Assembly (NCBI GenBank): GCA_018296165.2
Contig: JACKQL020000013.1
Span: forward strand, 682,001 to 746,000
Reading direction: 5' to 3'
DNA: 64,000 nucleotides
From: Termitomyces sp. T153
Taxonomy: Eukaryota; Basidiomycota; Agaricomycetes; Agaricales; Lyophyllaceae
Shown: one piece after another, positions 22,168 to 37,959 of the stretch
Layout of the letters: the number at the start of each line of letters is the position of its first letter
Position numbering within the stretch: the stretch's first letter is position 1
Made by a program: the position numbers and the translations under genes
The notes under the pieces: model-generated
What the model was told of the DNA's origin: nothing
The model's database searches: none
Seen by the model: the letters and a program-made list of their open reading frames with translations, nothing else

Positions 22168-23741
22168 CTATATCTGCCAGCCAGCATTTACTGCTGACGT
22201 CGTACACGTCGCAGTTTCTGGACTACGGGCCGCCCGCAGCTCGCGCCAGTACCAGGTTGGGAGGAAGCCCACCCTGTCCTCGCCCCCTCTCACATCCTCA
22301 GCGTTTATCTTGTCTAGCATCGTGACAGTGACACCCTTTTGTGGGGTGAACTTCACACGCCATATAGACGATTCTTCATCAGCTGTGCTTCTCACAACGT
22401 CCTTGAGGAAGGATATGACCCGGTCACCCCAGGCCAAGCAGATGAGAGGATCCCACGCGTCGGGCTTTCCGCGTATCATGCGAGGTAGTTGAACTGTTTT
22501 AAATGACTGGGTTGTCGTCAACACACCAGACGGTGTGCGGAAGCCAACAACAATCTCCTAACCTGAGTGCTTAACGACATGCTCTCACAGGACATGCACG
22601 GAGGCTTACAGGGACACCTAGAAGGAATGACTGGAAGTAGAACTTGAGCAGCTTTCTGGAACAATATTAGTTGATGCCTCCTGGTAGGGGTTTACTAACA
22701 TACTTCTCAAACTTTGCTTCATCGTGAGGTCCGCGGATCGCAAGTGACGTCTTGAGCTCGACAAAAGTATCCGTCTGCTGAGTGTATCTCTCTGTCACGA
22801 TCGTAAATGAATAAAGAAGCGCAACGCATCATATCGTGTCAGTACAAAAGCTCACCACGAACACAGTCAACTTCACCGCCAATCAAAAGGCGGGTATTTC
22901 CTAGCTTGGTTCGAACAACACTGCACCACTGTATATTCGTGTCCACGTTTCCACCCCACCCTACAGGTTCACTCGGTTGCAGTGAAACTTTTGACGTTGG
23001 AGTCTCCGATGTACAGTAAGATTCGAACGCGTATCCATAGTACGTCTGAATGCGATGCTTGGGTTCCATGTTATTTCTGTGGATTTGATGGGGCCAACAG
23101 GATAAGATTCGAGCAGATATAGTAAAAATGCAATATTTCTCACTTCTCCTTCAGACGTTCCTCAGATAGATGTTCCTCAAGGTAAAGTGTCCCATTAACG
23201 GACATCACATTGAGTTCAAACCCTTCCCTCTCTTCATACGGCGAAGTTAAAATTCTCCCTCGATCAAAAGCCACTGTCAATCAACATCTTGAAACCAGGC
23301 ATGATGTACACACCTGGTTAATACACCTCTCCAGGCAACGACACCCACATCATGCAAGGGCACGTTCGAAGTTTCGCGTGCCTTTGAGAAAGCCTTCAGC
23401 AGACCGTCGATTCTCGCCTTCCCATCTGGTTTCCGAATCCATCTTTCGTACCCATAGTTGAGTTTCGCCCCAGGTGGCGGATCCACATAATACCGAAGAG
23501 CAGAATCATTGAACCCTAGAGTATGAGAAGAGTCATACGAGAACGAGATTAACTGTGTAGGTTGCTGAAAAGGAGTCTGCTTGTTGATACGCTTTGAGAT
23601 GTCAGGATACTGGAGAGACTTCAGAATATCCTCATGTGAGGAGGCGGACGTGGTCTCCATCCTCGGTTGTTTGAATGGTCGTTCATCCGGTGTCGAGACA
23701 GGCTGGTCTGGGAGGTTTTGAGATATCTTCCTCGTAGACAT
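22168..23741 (-). CDS. RAI1: Rai1/DXO decapping and pyrophosphohydrolase nuclease
   Basis: The ATG at 23741 opens MSTRKISQNLPDQPVSTPDE and the TAG is at 22168-22170; about six introns interrupt it. Conserved Rai1/DXO blocks appear in order: LNYGYERWIRKPDGKARIDG, a WRGVLT|RILTSPYEEREG block (intron 23313-23255), TLYLEEHLSEE, IQWCSVVRTKLG, the metal-site segment GGEVDCVR, then VELKTS with the catalytic Glu and Lys, and GVPEIVVGFR. DXO/Rai1 enzymes remove pyrophosphate, incomplete caps and NAD caps from RNA 5' ends in the nucleus. They also stabilise the Rat1/Xrn2 exonuclease. All the active-site blocks I can see are intact, so it should be active. Confidence 0.93.
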
Positions 23742-24129
23742 GTCAAGAACAGGTATTCTGAGCAGTCGAAAGGTCGATTACGAGAGGATCTGCGAGGGTG
23801 AGGATGAAAGTGAAAGTGATGTACACTCCCCAAACTGATTACGAGCCTGGAACGTTACATAAACAAGTCATTATATATCTCTTCTTGATCATAGACATCC
23901 TCTGAATCAGAGTTACGAGCATATGTTCATAAATAATTCTCGAAAATGCTGGCATCGCTTAAGGTGGAACACTCAGAATTACCCGCTACTCAGTAAATCC
24001 AATTGCAGACGAGTACATATAGAGGAAGCTTTCTCGGATGGCTGATTATATAATGTAGATAGAACATGTGAATAAACTCGCTTACTTTTTTGACCCGACT
24101 CTTGTTTTCTTAGGCGTATCTCCACTTCA
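23742..24129. promoter_or_regulatory. Shared 5' region of RAI1 and the Pex26-like gene
   Basis: About 390 bp between the divergent starts of RAI1 (minus) and the Pex26-like gene (plus), so it must hold both promoters. It contains acccgctactcagtaaatcc at 23981-24000, which matches the terminal repeat of the 34.5-38.3 kb element at 17 of 19 positions. No gene is seen. Confidence 0.5.
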
Positions 24130-25562
24130 ATGCCGACAGCGACGAGCACACTGAGCAAGGTGGCATACTCAGATCCAAAACCACTCAAAGGGTCAATACC
24201 TGTTACTGCTGTTCTTCCGACAACACCAGCCTCCACAGTACAATTACTGCGACCGCTGTACAATCGTGCTGCACGGGCATTCCTACTTCGTGACATTCCA
24301 CTTACGCAGTCGCTCATAGAGTCTGCCTTTGCCCAGATAAACCCTCCAGATGTCGTCCCGGACCCGCTCGCTGAACAGAGGCGTAAATGGGACATACTTA
24401 GAATAACTCTCGAAACCACTATATATTTCTCACCACCCTCTCAGGGGGCATTACCCCAGTCTCTGAAAGATATCCAATCTCAGTCCCCCCAATCGTTCCT
24501 GACCACTCTTTATGACCGCTCTTTGATCCTTTTCGCTCCCAAACCGGACCGGTCGTCTGTTAATCCGATATGCCTTCCTACACAAGTCCTCATCACTTTG
24601 ATTCACTCGAGTCTCCGGTTGGATACCCCAGACTTTGGTCGCATTATCGTTGAGGATTGGCTATCAAAGCGAGACGTAGCACCAGCCGAGCAGGATACCG
24701 AGTCATCAAGTGTCTATGAAAAGGTCTTGGAACTTTATTGTCTCCAGATCCTTCCGAAATTGGAGCAGTGGGCTTATGCTCAAGACTTTCTCGAGTACGA
24801 GAGAGAGTTACCCGCTAGTTCTCGAGAGGTATGAGGCATACCTTAGAATCCTTCGTTCTCGTCGGGCTAATATATCATTTCCAGAAACTGATTAGGTCTT
24901 TACGATCCCTCCAAGCGGAGGCCATGTCGTCCCGGTCTGTGCCATCTCCGCCACAGGAAGATTGGTCACCTAGATCAAATTCACCAGCTCCCTCGACGTC
25001 GTCATCGTCTTCTTCGCTTTCCACCACTTCGACGCACACTGTAGTTCCTGCCGGGCGAACTTTGCAACCTTTATCTGCTTTGACTCCTTTAGCCCCCGCT
25101 AATTCATCGACGACTTCCCTATTATCCGACTCTACCGCTACCCCAGAACAAACATCACGGCATCCTGTTCTACGCTCAAGAACCGCAGCCGACCCGAAAC
25201 CAACGCCTTTCTCCAGTGGTCCTTCGGCCGCTTCGCGATCACCAACCCAATCAGCTGCAGTCAGACCCGCAAATCTCAGTATCTATGCCATTATCAAGGC
25301 TTCGTTAGCGCCTTACATCTCGACATCGAATGTTACAACGATCTTTCTGCTCTTTGTCGTTTTCCCTTTAGTTTCGTTAGCACTGCGTGCTCGACATCGA
25401 AAACGGCAAGCTTTAAATCGTTCTATCACCCCGATTCAAAGTGCCGAGCTGGTCCGACGGCGATTACAGATGGCTGGTGCTGGCCCTTTAAGCAAGGCTT
25501 GGGGTGAGATGTTACGGGTTGTTTACGACACTCTTAGAATGGCTGGGAGCGGTCTTGTCTGA
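24130..25562 (+). CDS. Tail-anchored protein, Pex26/Pex15-like (candidate peroxin)
   Basis: Two exons (24130-24828 and 24885-25562), joined in phase, encode about 458 residues. The N-terminal half is helical and ordered: VQLLRPLYNRAARAFLLRD, LIESAFAQI, then KWDILRITLETTIYF. This is the pattern of the Pex26 N-terminal domain, which docks the Pex1/Pex6 ATPases on peroxisomes. A Ser/Pro/Thr-rich linker follows, then one hydrophobic segment near the C-terminus (TTIFLLFVVFPLVSLALRA) backed by basic residues, as in a tail anchor. The gene is divergent from RAI1. The peroxin call is from pattern memory and is moderate; the single-anchor membrane topology is clear. Confidence 0.55.
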
Positions 25563-26257
25563 TGACCTTTTTTTGATGGAAGAACTATTCTGGCTCTTTC
25601 AATGGTTCTATCTTATGTTCTATAATTATACCTGAGGATAAATAATAGAATTGTCCGCAGTGCTTCGTTTAAACTGTTGTAGCACGAATGCAGTCACACG
25701 CGCGTGCGTATAAGAATTATAATAGTGTATGGGCTTGGGCCGTCTTCATTCACAGTGGAACACAGAACTATAGCTAAATCATCAACGCGCTTATGACTAT
25801 GTTATAATTATATCTAACTTGAACAAACGTTGCAATTATTTATAGCCAACTTTAAATTTGATGTACCTTGTACTGATACCTCCTTCTCCGATCCCATTCT
25901 CTCCACATTCTCTCCACAAGTACTTGAATAGACGAAAGATCCGGCCGGAAGTGCTGACTTTTACATCCGACGTTATTCCGTCTCTACCTAGTACGTACTC
26001 ATTATCTCGAACCTTCATCCTGCGTTGTCCTCACGCTTCTTTCGTGCCCTGCTTTAGTACTCTTAATTCCCATTCGCCTATAAGTGCTTCAATCCAGACA
26101 CGTTGCAACTGCAAGCATTCCTGGTCATGAACAAACACTACTAAAAATAGTGGTTACGGAGCAATGGAATACCTATGTGGCATGTTCTTTCCGAACTTTA
26201 TCAGCATGGGTTGGATATATAACGAGATGAATTTTGTTCTTGAGAGCAATCAACATC
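25563..26257. other. Intergenic, promoter of xylanase 1
   Basis: About 700 AT-rich bases between the Pex26-like gene and xylanase 1. No conserved ORF or RNA gene is seen. It should contain the xylanase promoter. Confidence 0.5.
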
Positions 26258-28083
<1,826 letters not shown>

Positions 28084-29062
28084 AAGGTATCGTACATATA
28101 CTTGTTGTTTCCGGCTTTCAAAAAGAATGCAAAGAAATTTATGTGATCAATTTACATGTGTGGTCCTCGCGGGTAATCTACCTACCTAACTTATCTACCT
28201 ACCGAATGTTTTGGTGTCTGGTTGATTCTCAGATCACTACCACATGGGCACGATTGAACCACCGTCAAAAATATTGTCTCCCCGGGACGCTTCTAGTGCC
28301 TGTTTAGTTCTGGCATTGTCTTGCCGTCTTGGAACCAATGGCGCCACGCTGGTCACCAACTATGTAACACTTGTTGGTGGCGTTTAGTCCGAAGTTTATG
28401 CGAGTTTTGGCCCTGTCTTTCCATGAAACTGTACCGCCTGATTTGGAACTCGATACATGCATCTAGTTGCGTCAATTAAGGTCGCGTCGTTTGTCTTGCG
28501 ATCCTGGACCATCACTGAAGCGTCATCAGTTTTTATGCCGTCAGAGTATACGCTCTTTCTGAATATGTTTTTGCCATGCGATACCGGATGAGATGCGAGT
28601 TATCATTGCAATAGAATTCAGGATGCTGAGCACTCAGGCTGCCGGCTTCCGTCGCTACTCCCCTGCAACAGCACAGTCCAGTGTTTACCAATAATGTCAG
28701 TCTACCTTTATATCCTGTGGAATGAGCCTGAGCTCGTGACCTTGTATTTTGGATGAAAGCGGCGACCTGCGTACAGGGATCTGAGAAATAATCATGGCAA
28801 GTACATTGGCTTTCTCGTCTCCTCGGTCTGGAAATCGCGGGAAATTCTTGTACAAAATATAAGATTATCGGTTACTAGACTGCTAAAAAAAAATCATCAG
28901 TGTTGATGACTTTGTAAGATTTGTCGTATTTTGGTGGCACTCCTTAAGTCTCAGCAATTCCTGAAAGAACCGGATCGCTGGTGATTCTAAGTCGTATCAA
29001 ACAATTCCCACGTTCCGTTGAATGATGTGTTGTGACCGAACCTCGTCATATAACGCCCACCC
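28084..29062. other. Intergenic, no gene recognised
   Basis: About 980 bp after xylanase 1. It presumably holds the xylanase 3' UTR and the promoter of the V-ATPase subunit e gene. No conserved ORF, RNA gene or repeat is seen. Confidence 0.5.
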
Positions 29063-29386
29063 ATGGCCTCAATACTGCCTATCTTTTTAGTGTTCGCTGT
29101 CGTTGCCGGCCTTATGGCCTTGGCCACTCTTTTCACTCCTAAGGGTCCCCACCAAATGTGCGTTGTTATATCACGGAAATTCCAGCTTCGTTTCCAATGG
29201 TCCGTAGAGTGATTCGTACAAGCCTGTTGATAGGGCTGGTGGCCTGCTACTTGCTCTGGATGGTCACCTATCTTGCTCAGCTGCACCCTCTTATTGGTGC
29301 GACCTCCCACATCTGTTCCTCCTGACGGCTTACTATATACAATATCCACAGCACCAGTGCGTAGTATTAAGGCTGGAGCGAAATAA
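29063..29386 (+). CDS. VMA9: V-type ATPase subunit e (Vma9-like)
   Basis: A 72-residue gene in three exons (29063-29157, 29208-29296, 29352-29386) that is missed by a simple long-ORF search. It encodes a first membrane helix (LPIFLVFAVVAGLMALATLF), a short loop TPKGPHQ, and a second helix ending in CYLLWMVTYLAQLHPLIAPVRS. The QLHPL segment and the length match yeast Vma9 (73 residues) and animal ATP6V0E. The protein belongs to the membrane Vo sector of the vacuolar proton pump, which acidifies vacuoles and endosomes. Splice phases fit exactly. It lies tail-to-tail with HEN1 (about 160 bp apart). Confidence 0.9.
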
Positions 29387-29544
29387 AGGAGGGTAGGCCA
29401 TTCTATCGTAGCAATATACCTAGTGCGTATCCGCCTTTATTCCACTGCCTTACCCTGCTAATGAGCCATACAGCCTGTATAACTAGACTAATTGCATCTC
29501 TTCGCATTTGGCACTGGCATGACCTAATTGAGTTGAAACTGACC

Positions 29545-31246
29545 TCAGCTAGTATTCTCGCTTTCGTCACCATCCCATCCAGCTGTGGAGATTTCTCCGC
29601 TGTTGTATATGTCGGAATCATCAACTTCAGCCCAATCAATCATATTGCCCCATCCACTTGGTTTCAAAATACCAGTGTCCTCTTCTGTCTTGGCCCATTG
29701 ATTCCTGTTTGACCAAAGGGACGAATCATCCTCCAGGTCGTCCTCCACTTCAGATTCATTCCGAGACACATCTCCATCCATGTCTGTCGATTCACCCCAT
29801 TCCCATTCACTCCCTTCAGCCTCTCCACCTGAGATCCAATCAAATGGAATGGTGTCCATACTCGAATCTTCCTCTTTTGGCCAATATTCCTTGGACCGAG
29901 CGACTCCTCCAACCAATTCAATTGTCCAATCAGCTCTTCTATCCCTCATCCCCTCCTCGCTCCTCTTCAAAGCTAGAAAGCTCGACTGCTCGACCGCTCT
30001 AGTCAACATCTCGATCCAACCCCCACATAAGACGGCGATGTCTCGTTCAAACCAAAGTTCCTCGACTCTCACAAGTCCTTCCCGGAATTCCTCCAGTTTC
30101 TCCTTAACTTTCAGTCCAATTTCTTCCAATGATCGTGGTTTCTTCGAATATATGTGCGCTGGGTGCCTGTGGTGTGCTAGTAGATCGTGAGGCCTAGTGT
30201 TCAATTGTAGAGCCTGCAGTATTTCTCGGCCTCTTTGTTCCCTCCCGTCCATTTCGCATTGCTTGAAAACTGCCACAAATGATGCTCCGCCCAACTCTGT
30301 ATCTCTACCCCATTCATCTACTTCAATGGCACGGCCCACACTCGAGACCTTCACTTCGTAGCCCCAGTCTCTGGCAGTGACGTCACACCACTTCTGGAAT
30401 TCATCTACACTCCATTCAAACTTGTGGTCGCTGTGTCGAAAGATACGATCAGTACGTCTTGTTGGATCGGGGTATCCTTTGCGTGCAGAAGGTGGCGCCA
30501 TCGGAGCCGTGAACCGCGCGTTAAATGTGTACGAGGGTGTAGTAATCAGAAAGAGACGTGGGTGGTAGACTCCGAGGATGACAGGTGCAAAGGCAGGGAA
30601 TATATTTGGGGGCAGATGTTCGATCCTAAATTTCATCATTGTTAGCATTCCTTGTCGAAGTTGACAGTATTCGCGTACACTTCAGAGCTCACGATGCACT
30701 CGATATCGACGAAATCCTCATTAATGACCTCTAGACCTCCCTTCCAGATTTTGACGTCAAGATCTTCCCATCTCGGGTTGACACTGGAGAACTTCGCTGA
30801 ACAGTAATCGCCATCTTTGTCGAGCTCCATTTCTGGTTGTGGAGCAGTACCCTGGACTGCAAACTCCAAATCATTTGAAGATATGTCTAGTCCCATGACG
30901 TGTGTAGGATGGATGTTGGGTATCTCATCATTGTATTTTTCTGCGGAATTCGTACTTTCTTCTGGTAGTGTTGGTAAAATATGAGCGGGCGGCGGGGAGA
31001 GCCAAGGAGCTGGTTGGCAGAGGACTGCTAGAAGCTGTCCTTCTCCACAGCCAATGTCGAGTACCTATAATATATCACTTAATCTGATAATAAGGATGTC
31101 GATCACCTCACTTTGGTCACTTTCTCTGCCCTCATTACATCGAGGATCCATATCCGGCGCTGGAGGTACAACTGTGGGTAAAAAGTCACTTTTAATTCTT
31201 CCGTATATTCATCTCGTATGGCTTCAAGTGTCGGACCATGGGTCAT
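29545..31246 (-). CDS. HEN1: HEN1 small-RNA 3'-terminal 2'-O-methyltransferase
   Basis: Three exons (31246-31112, 31064-30679, 30625-29545) encode 533 residues. Residues 46-54, VLDIGCGEG, are the S-adenosylmethionine site. The metal-binding motif E-V-I-E-H-L lies at 173-178, formed exactly across the second intron, and H238/H241 in FRHSDHKFEW complete the site. This EVIEH plus HxDHKFEW signature is specific to HEN1, which methylates the 2'-OH of the last nucleotide of small RNAs and so protects them. A fungus-specific acidic tail (about 440-533, rich in Asp/Glu/Ser/Trp) has no known function. There is no plant-type dsRNA-binding region, so it resembles the short bacterial, animal and fungal form, likely acting on single-stranded Argonaute-bound RNA. 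Confidence 0.92.
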
Positions 31247-31391
31247 GGTAGTTAATAATTAAATTATCGTTACTTGAAAAGCGTGCTATTTTGCGCTATT
31301 TATAGTGTACATCATTTGTTCAATCGGTAGTTTTACATATACATACACAAAATACTACGATCCCCTTGTGAGATCGCGTACATATTTGACT

Positions 31392-32876
<1,485 letters not shown>

Positions 32877-34527
32877 GGTGACAAACAATTTGCAAGTAGT
32901 GGGGTGATTTTCGTTGTTGATGTGCGTGCTGTAATCGCAGCGTCTCCTTTAAATACACATTACCACCAACCTCAGACGAACACAAGAGAATCGGTAGTCT
33001 CATAACTGAAAGGATAGAATCTTCTCAAGCTTGTGGAATCCTCGGAGAATTGTACTCGAAGACGGGATGAATTTCGCATCGGAGCTTGGGCAAGCGGGGA
33101 TACTAATTCAATGATTAGGTTCATTGAATGAAATTATCTCAAAGGAATCCATGTGACACTAAATTTTTCCGGCGACAACTAGGTTGTATGAAAAGGAATA
33201 AGCGGGAGAAAAATGGACAAGAAATGTAGATAGCTTCCAAGCCCAACGATTCTTTTGCCAATCCTTTCCGTCTCATCATGAGCGCCAGCCGAAGCGATGC
33301 CTCCAAGAAAGAAAGCAATGGTTTAAAGCAAAGAAAAGTCAAGCAGGTCAACAATCCAGCACCATATGGCACCTGGGTTTGCTCTAGGGGACGGGAACGC
33401 GGACAAGGAGGCGGAAAAGCTTATACCGAGCCCGAACTTTAGTGTCCACAGAGGATTTTGTTCGAAGAAAAATTATCAGCCTCCTCATCTTATATAGCTT
33501 AGTGTTGTACAGATGTTAGGTAATACTTTCCCATCACGTGTGTAGATATGCTTGTCTCAGAGTCGACGTTCAACTGTACAAGCAAACTCAACCAAGTTAA
33601 CATCTTGGCAAGGAGAATTTTTTTGGGCCAAACCGACTAGTAGATCAGATTCAAAATGCTGAAATTCGTCTAAAATTACATCTCCGAAGATTTTCCACGA
33701 GTAACTCGGTACGGCCAAAAATTTGGCCTATTTTTACACTTTTCCATGGACCTCCTGGTACATGAGAGCTTGTATGGATGACCTTTGTTCTGCTGAACAA
33801 CCCATGTAGCAGTTCTTCTCATGAAGCCGAGTGATGTGCATGCAATACGGTACAGAAATTGCCAGAACTGGTAACTGAACCTAGACACATGACATCAGAT
33901 TGGGCACATATGATCAAAGTAGGCCACAGCTCTGAATTTTTTTTGGCACAAACCTTTCTTTCCCAAATTCAAGGGTGATAATCAACTCAGAAGAATGGGT
34001 CGATTGCACACTTTTTCGTGATTTAAAGGTTTTTTAGAGTGCCAAAAATTTTTAGGTACTAGGACCCCCAACCAGTTTTGGGCAAAACGGCTCGTGGATA
34101 TAGGTCATTGAGGTCTTATTGGCATGTTTCTCAGAATATATTTGATGTAAGAGATACATCACAAAATCCAGTGGAAACATTAGTTGAGTTTGTTTGTCTG
34201 CGACTGTAGCTACAACAAATATTGTCTAATCAGGATTGATACCAGGTATAAGCTCTTACTTGATGGTTGTAGACCCATTTGATTCAAAGTCATTGAGTAC
34301 GCGTGACTGGCGTTCATCAACGTTCTTTTTGTAACTAGCTCATCTGTATGATTGTTTCCTGGCAAGCACACACAGTGTATTTCGCTCGCAGTGGTGGCAA
34401 GCTTTCCCCATTGGGATTTTAATGTTACCTCATTTGCCCCTTGCTCCCTTTCTTTAGTTAGTCTTCATTCACTGCAACTTATTACTAGGTCTACCGAGGT
34501 GTTTTATTACTGATTTGTCCTGAGCTA
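32877..34527. other. Intergenic region upstream of xylanase 2, leading into the repeat island
   Basis: About 1.65 kb. The first part should hold the xylanase 2 promoter. I recognise no gene. AT content rises towards 34500 but CpG dinucleotides are still present here, in contrast to 34740-37960. Confidence 0.5.
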
Positions 34528-34735
34528 TTACTCAGTGGAGTGAGTGGAGGTAAAGGTCTGAATTGTGACATTGTAACAAGAGGGAAACGTGGATGCCATC
34601 AATCATGTCATCAACATTGCCATCAACATCTCATCAACATTATCCATCAACATCCTCATCTCCGGCATCATCGCTGACATCGGCCAGCTTCTTTTGATCG
34701 CCCATCAATGGCAGCTGTCAGGCCGAAATCTTGAA
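34528..34735 (+). repeat. Left terminal/subterminal inverted repeat of the element
   Basis: Starts TTACTCAGTGG and continues into a run of catcaac/catcaacat units, then the shared CATCTCCGGCATCATCGC block. It pairs with the complement of 37960-38254. Confidence 0.6.
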
Positions 34736-35644
34736 GTTCAACAGATTGTGAAAGCCCTGCAAAAAGACAGATTTCTGACTGTATCAAGCACATACATTTA
34801 CTACCAATGTTGTTTTAAGTCTATCATTTCCTGATACCATTCATTCATTATATTCAACTCAATCCTGAAGTCCTTAGAAATATGAGCAACTTTATTGATG
34901 CTACCAAGGAGATGATGTTTCATTTTATTTACTTTAAGACCTATTTTACACTTGAACAATCATGTCCTAGGTCCCACAGTATAGTGAGGGGTGGTGATTA
35001 TGGACACATCTGGTAGGTACTCCAGCCTGATACCTTTTCAAGTATGCCAGTTACACCTTGTAGCTACTTTACTACAATTTGACCCCATTGGAGTTCATAC
35101 AACTTCCCACATTAACTCCCCACTTATCTGCTGCTATTGGGCCCTTCCAATTTCTAAACCCAGCTACACTCAGCAAGACTTGGTAGTGGCCAGTTAGTGT
35201 AGGCCTGTGAAGGCCAATCAGCACAGCTCATGCCTTCCTCTAGCCCAACCCCAGCAAGGGTCTCACAACAAACCCTTCCCCACACCCAGACACTATTTTT
35301 GGAGTATGAATTTCCATAAATGGCAAAGACGGGCCACACAGTACTTTGGCAGCCAAATCCATATCATTTTGACACCTACTGTCATGCCTACCTGTGCCAT
35401 GACATGCTTGGTCAGCGAGTTCCCTTTTCCAGCACTTGGTCCAGATCCCTCTCCCAAATCCATCAAACCAGGGAAACCTCTCTTTCTTCTGATTGGTCAC
35501 AAGTGTGGTGGTCACCATGCCTCATTGCATCATATGCTGATTGGTATGTCCCAAAGCAGCATGCACAACAAAGCCTCCCTAGTCAGACACATGCAGGCAG
35601 TGGCTTCCAGCAGCATTGAATAAGCTAAGTGCAGTGTCTAAAAT

Positions 35645-35725
35645 GGTTTCTGCCAAAGGCTGCATTACTCATGGGAATTGAACTAACAACCCTGTAGTCC
35701 CACTCAGGTATGCTTAGGCTATCCC
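35645..35725 (-). repeat. tRNA-like Pol III sequence (decayed)
   Basis: On the minus strand the sequence contains AGTTCAATTCCC, a near-perfect B box, about 45 bases after GATAGCCTAAGC, a possible A box. The ends TCATG and CATGA can pair like an acceptor stem. Stems in between are poor and the region is CpG-depleted, so this is a tRNA pseudogene or SINE head at best. Confidence 0.35.
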
Positions 35726-36356
35726 TAAGGACATGATCAACCAAGGAGATGCAGGATAATCTATTATCACAGACTTTGTAACTACTATTGTCTGTAGATG
35801 GCATGTAAACACTCAATGAGACTTACTAGCAATTTTTTTTTTTGCAAAAAAAAAATGCCTCACATGTCAGCGGATCAAACTTGAGACAAATTGAAACAAA
35901 GTTTCATGGTCAATAATCCAGTCTTAATTTAATGCTATGCAAGTTGAGTCTTGAAATAATGTACATTGAAGTGTGTTGACACAGAAAACAGCCAAAAGAT
36001 TGTGAAGATTGTTCCAAATCAATCATTGGCAATTACCAATCAAAGAGGCTGTTTGATAATGTGTGAGGACTGGATAGTACCTCCACTCCAAGTCTGCCAT
36101 TGCTTGCCCTTGTTGATGATGAGCTCAGAATTTCATGCTTCCTGGCCTATTTCTTTTGACACACTTTAGTATTTATATTGATATAGTTCCATATGCCAAC
36201 ATATATGATTTATTATGCCCCTGAGAGTACTTACTGAACAAGGCTTCAAAGTTCAACTAGTGATGTTCCAGCCAAGCTTCAAGCCATGGGCCAGGCCAGA
36301 GAGGACAGCCAGCAACAGCTTTGCATACTCATGGCAAGTGTGAGCTGGTAGCATAA

Positions 36357-37869
36357 TTCAACCCCTCAAAGAATTTATATATCACTCATCACCTTCCTAC
36401 ATGCATTATAATAGGGTATGTGCAATTGTATCAGATAGTATAGTATAGATGCAATGTTCTGTGATATGGTGATATTTGTCTGTTAAGGAAGAGCCATCAA
36501 AAGTGGACATTGGTAGGATAAGGACATAGTCCACCATACATGAACATTATAAGTATGAGTAAGTCTGATGTGTGGATAACATTTTAGTATATTAAGAGGG
36601 GTAGGTAGAGATATAGGCTAGATTATGAGAAGACCATGTTTGAAAAAGCAAATCTTTGATCAATGAGTAGAATGAATAGTACAAGTGCCACAGCTTTTGG
36701 TGAAAGATGGCATCAACTCAAAAGGCTTGATTAGTGCTTATTCGAGCCATTGGACATGTTAAAGTAAGTGTACCACAAGAGTATCTGATTAGAGCTTGGA
36801 GATTAAACACATAGCCTGCACCAACTATTGGGAACTTGAAGTCACAGATAAATATACTGTCGAATGCTATAGGAGGGTATATAGAAAATATATTGATTAT
36901 ATTCAAGAGCTGTGATATGTATCAGATGTTTGCAAGAGGAGAGTGACCCAGGGTAAGTTCACAAATATGGCTGATGGTAAGAAACTGGCATATATGGGCT
37001 GTTTAAATGTCTGGAAAAATGTTTTGGAGGCTGGATGATGACTTGTGAGCATCAAATAACACAAGTAATGAGTACAACCTATTGTCAACTTGTGTTTCCA
37101 GGTCTGGACCATGTCATACCTTTTCACAAACCTCTGGAACCCGAACTAACATTGTATTGAGCTGCAGTACACTCAAGATACATTATCTAGCCTTCAGAAC
37201 ATTTTCTATGGCTTGTAATAACCACCAGCTGGCAGTAACGTTCCATCAAACCATGTTTCTGGCCTTACACTGCATCATCCTCCTTCCACAACAGTTAAAC
37301 CATTGAATTTAATTAGTATATACACTATTCAGGCTACAGAGTATATATCCATGCCAAGTATTTATCCATACACTCAAGATCTCAGAGATGGCACAAAATG
37401 GGTATTTGTACTTCTCCCTATCTTTGAGACTCTACCATCACATACAGGTCAAGTGCACCTGTTTCAATGCATCTAATGGCCAACACATGTAATATCCAAT
37501 ATGTCTAACATAGACTGCTTCCTTTCCGGATGCTGTCGCACATACGTCAAGCATCCTTATCATTACTTAGAGATTTGTGCTTTCTATAGGTTTCTAATTG
37601 TATATACACCTCTATAGCTATCCCCTCCTCTTATATACTATTCTACATGCTATCTGTACTCTCAGTCTCCGTACATCCATGGTGTTCATGCATGGTAGGC
37701 TATGTTCTCCTTCTGCTCCTGTCTATTTTTTACGGTTCTTTCCTCACATGTAGAGATTCCTGTGTCATACAACATTGTATATACACTAGACCTATCTAAC
37801 AAATACCTATATACCTTATTATGATGCATGCAAGAGTGATGAGTGATATATAAATTCCTTGAGGTTGAA
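36357..37869. repeat. Long inverted repeat (arms about 270 bp) nested in the element
   Basis: The left arm (36357 to about 36630) is an imperfect inverted copy of the right arm (about 37600-37869). The outermost part is clearest: gaatttatatatcactcatc at 36371-36390 equals the complement of the segment near 37837-37856. Further matching blocks follow in order, such as accatacatgaacat (about 36532) against the complement near 37697, and agtatattaagagggg (about 36587) against the complement near 37634. The spacer of about 970 bp has no gene. Either a long-TIR (foldback) transposon or two copies of one repeat in opposite orientation would explain it. A transcript through it could fold into a long hairpin. 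Confidence 0.7.
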
Positions 37870-37959
37870 GCCTTGTTTTGTGCCCTTAGGAGTATAGGAA
37901 AGTGTACATTCTAGTATATAAAGACTATGTAGACATGAGCACTCAAGTAGATCAAAAGA

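Noticed and set aside
35207..35623. Plus-strand open frame of 138 codons in the repeat island
   Set aside because: No recognisable domain; overlaps other frames of similar length on both strands, as expected in CpG-poor sequence.
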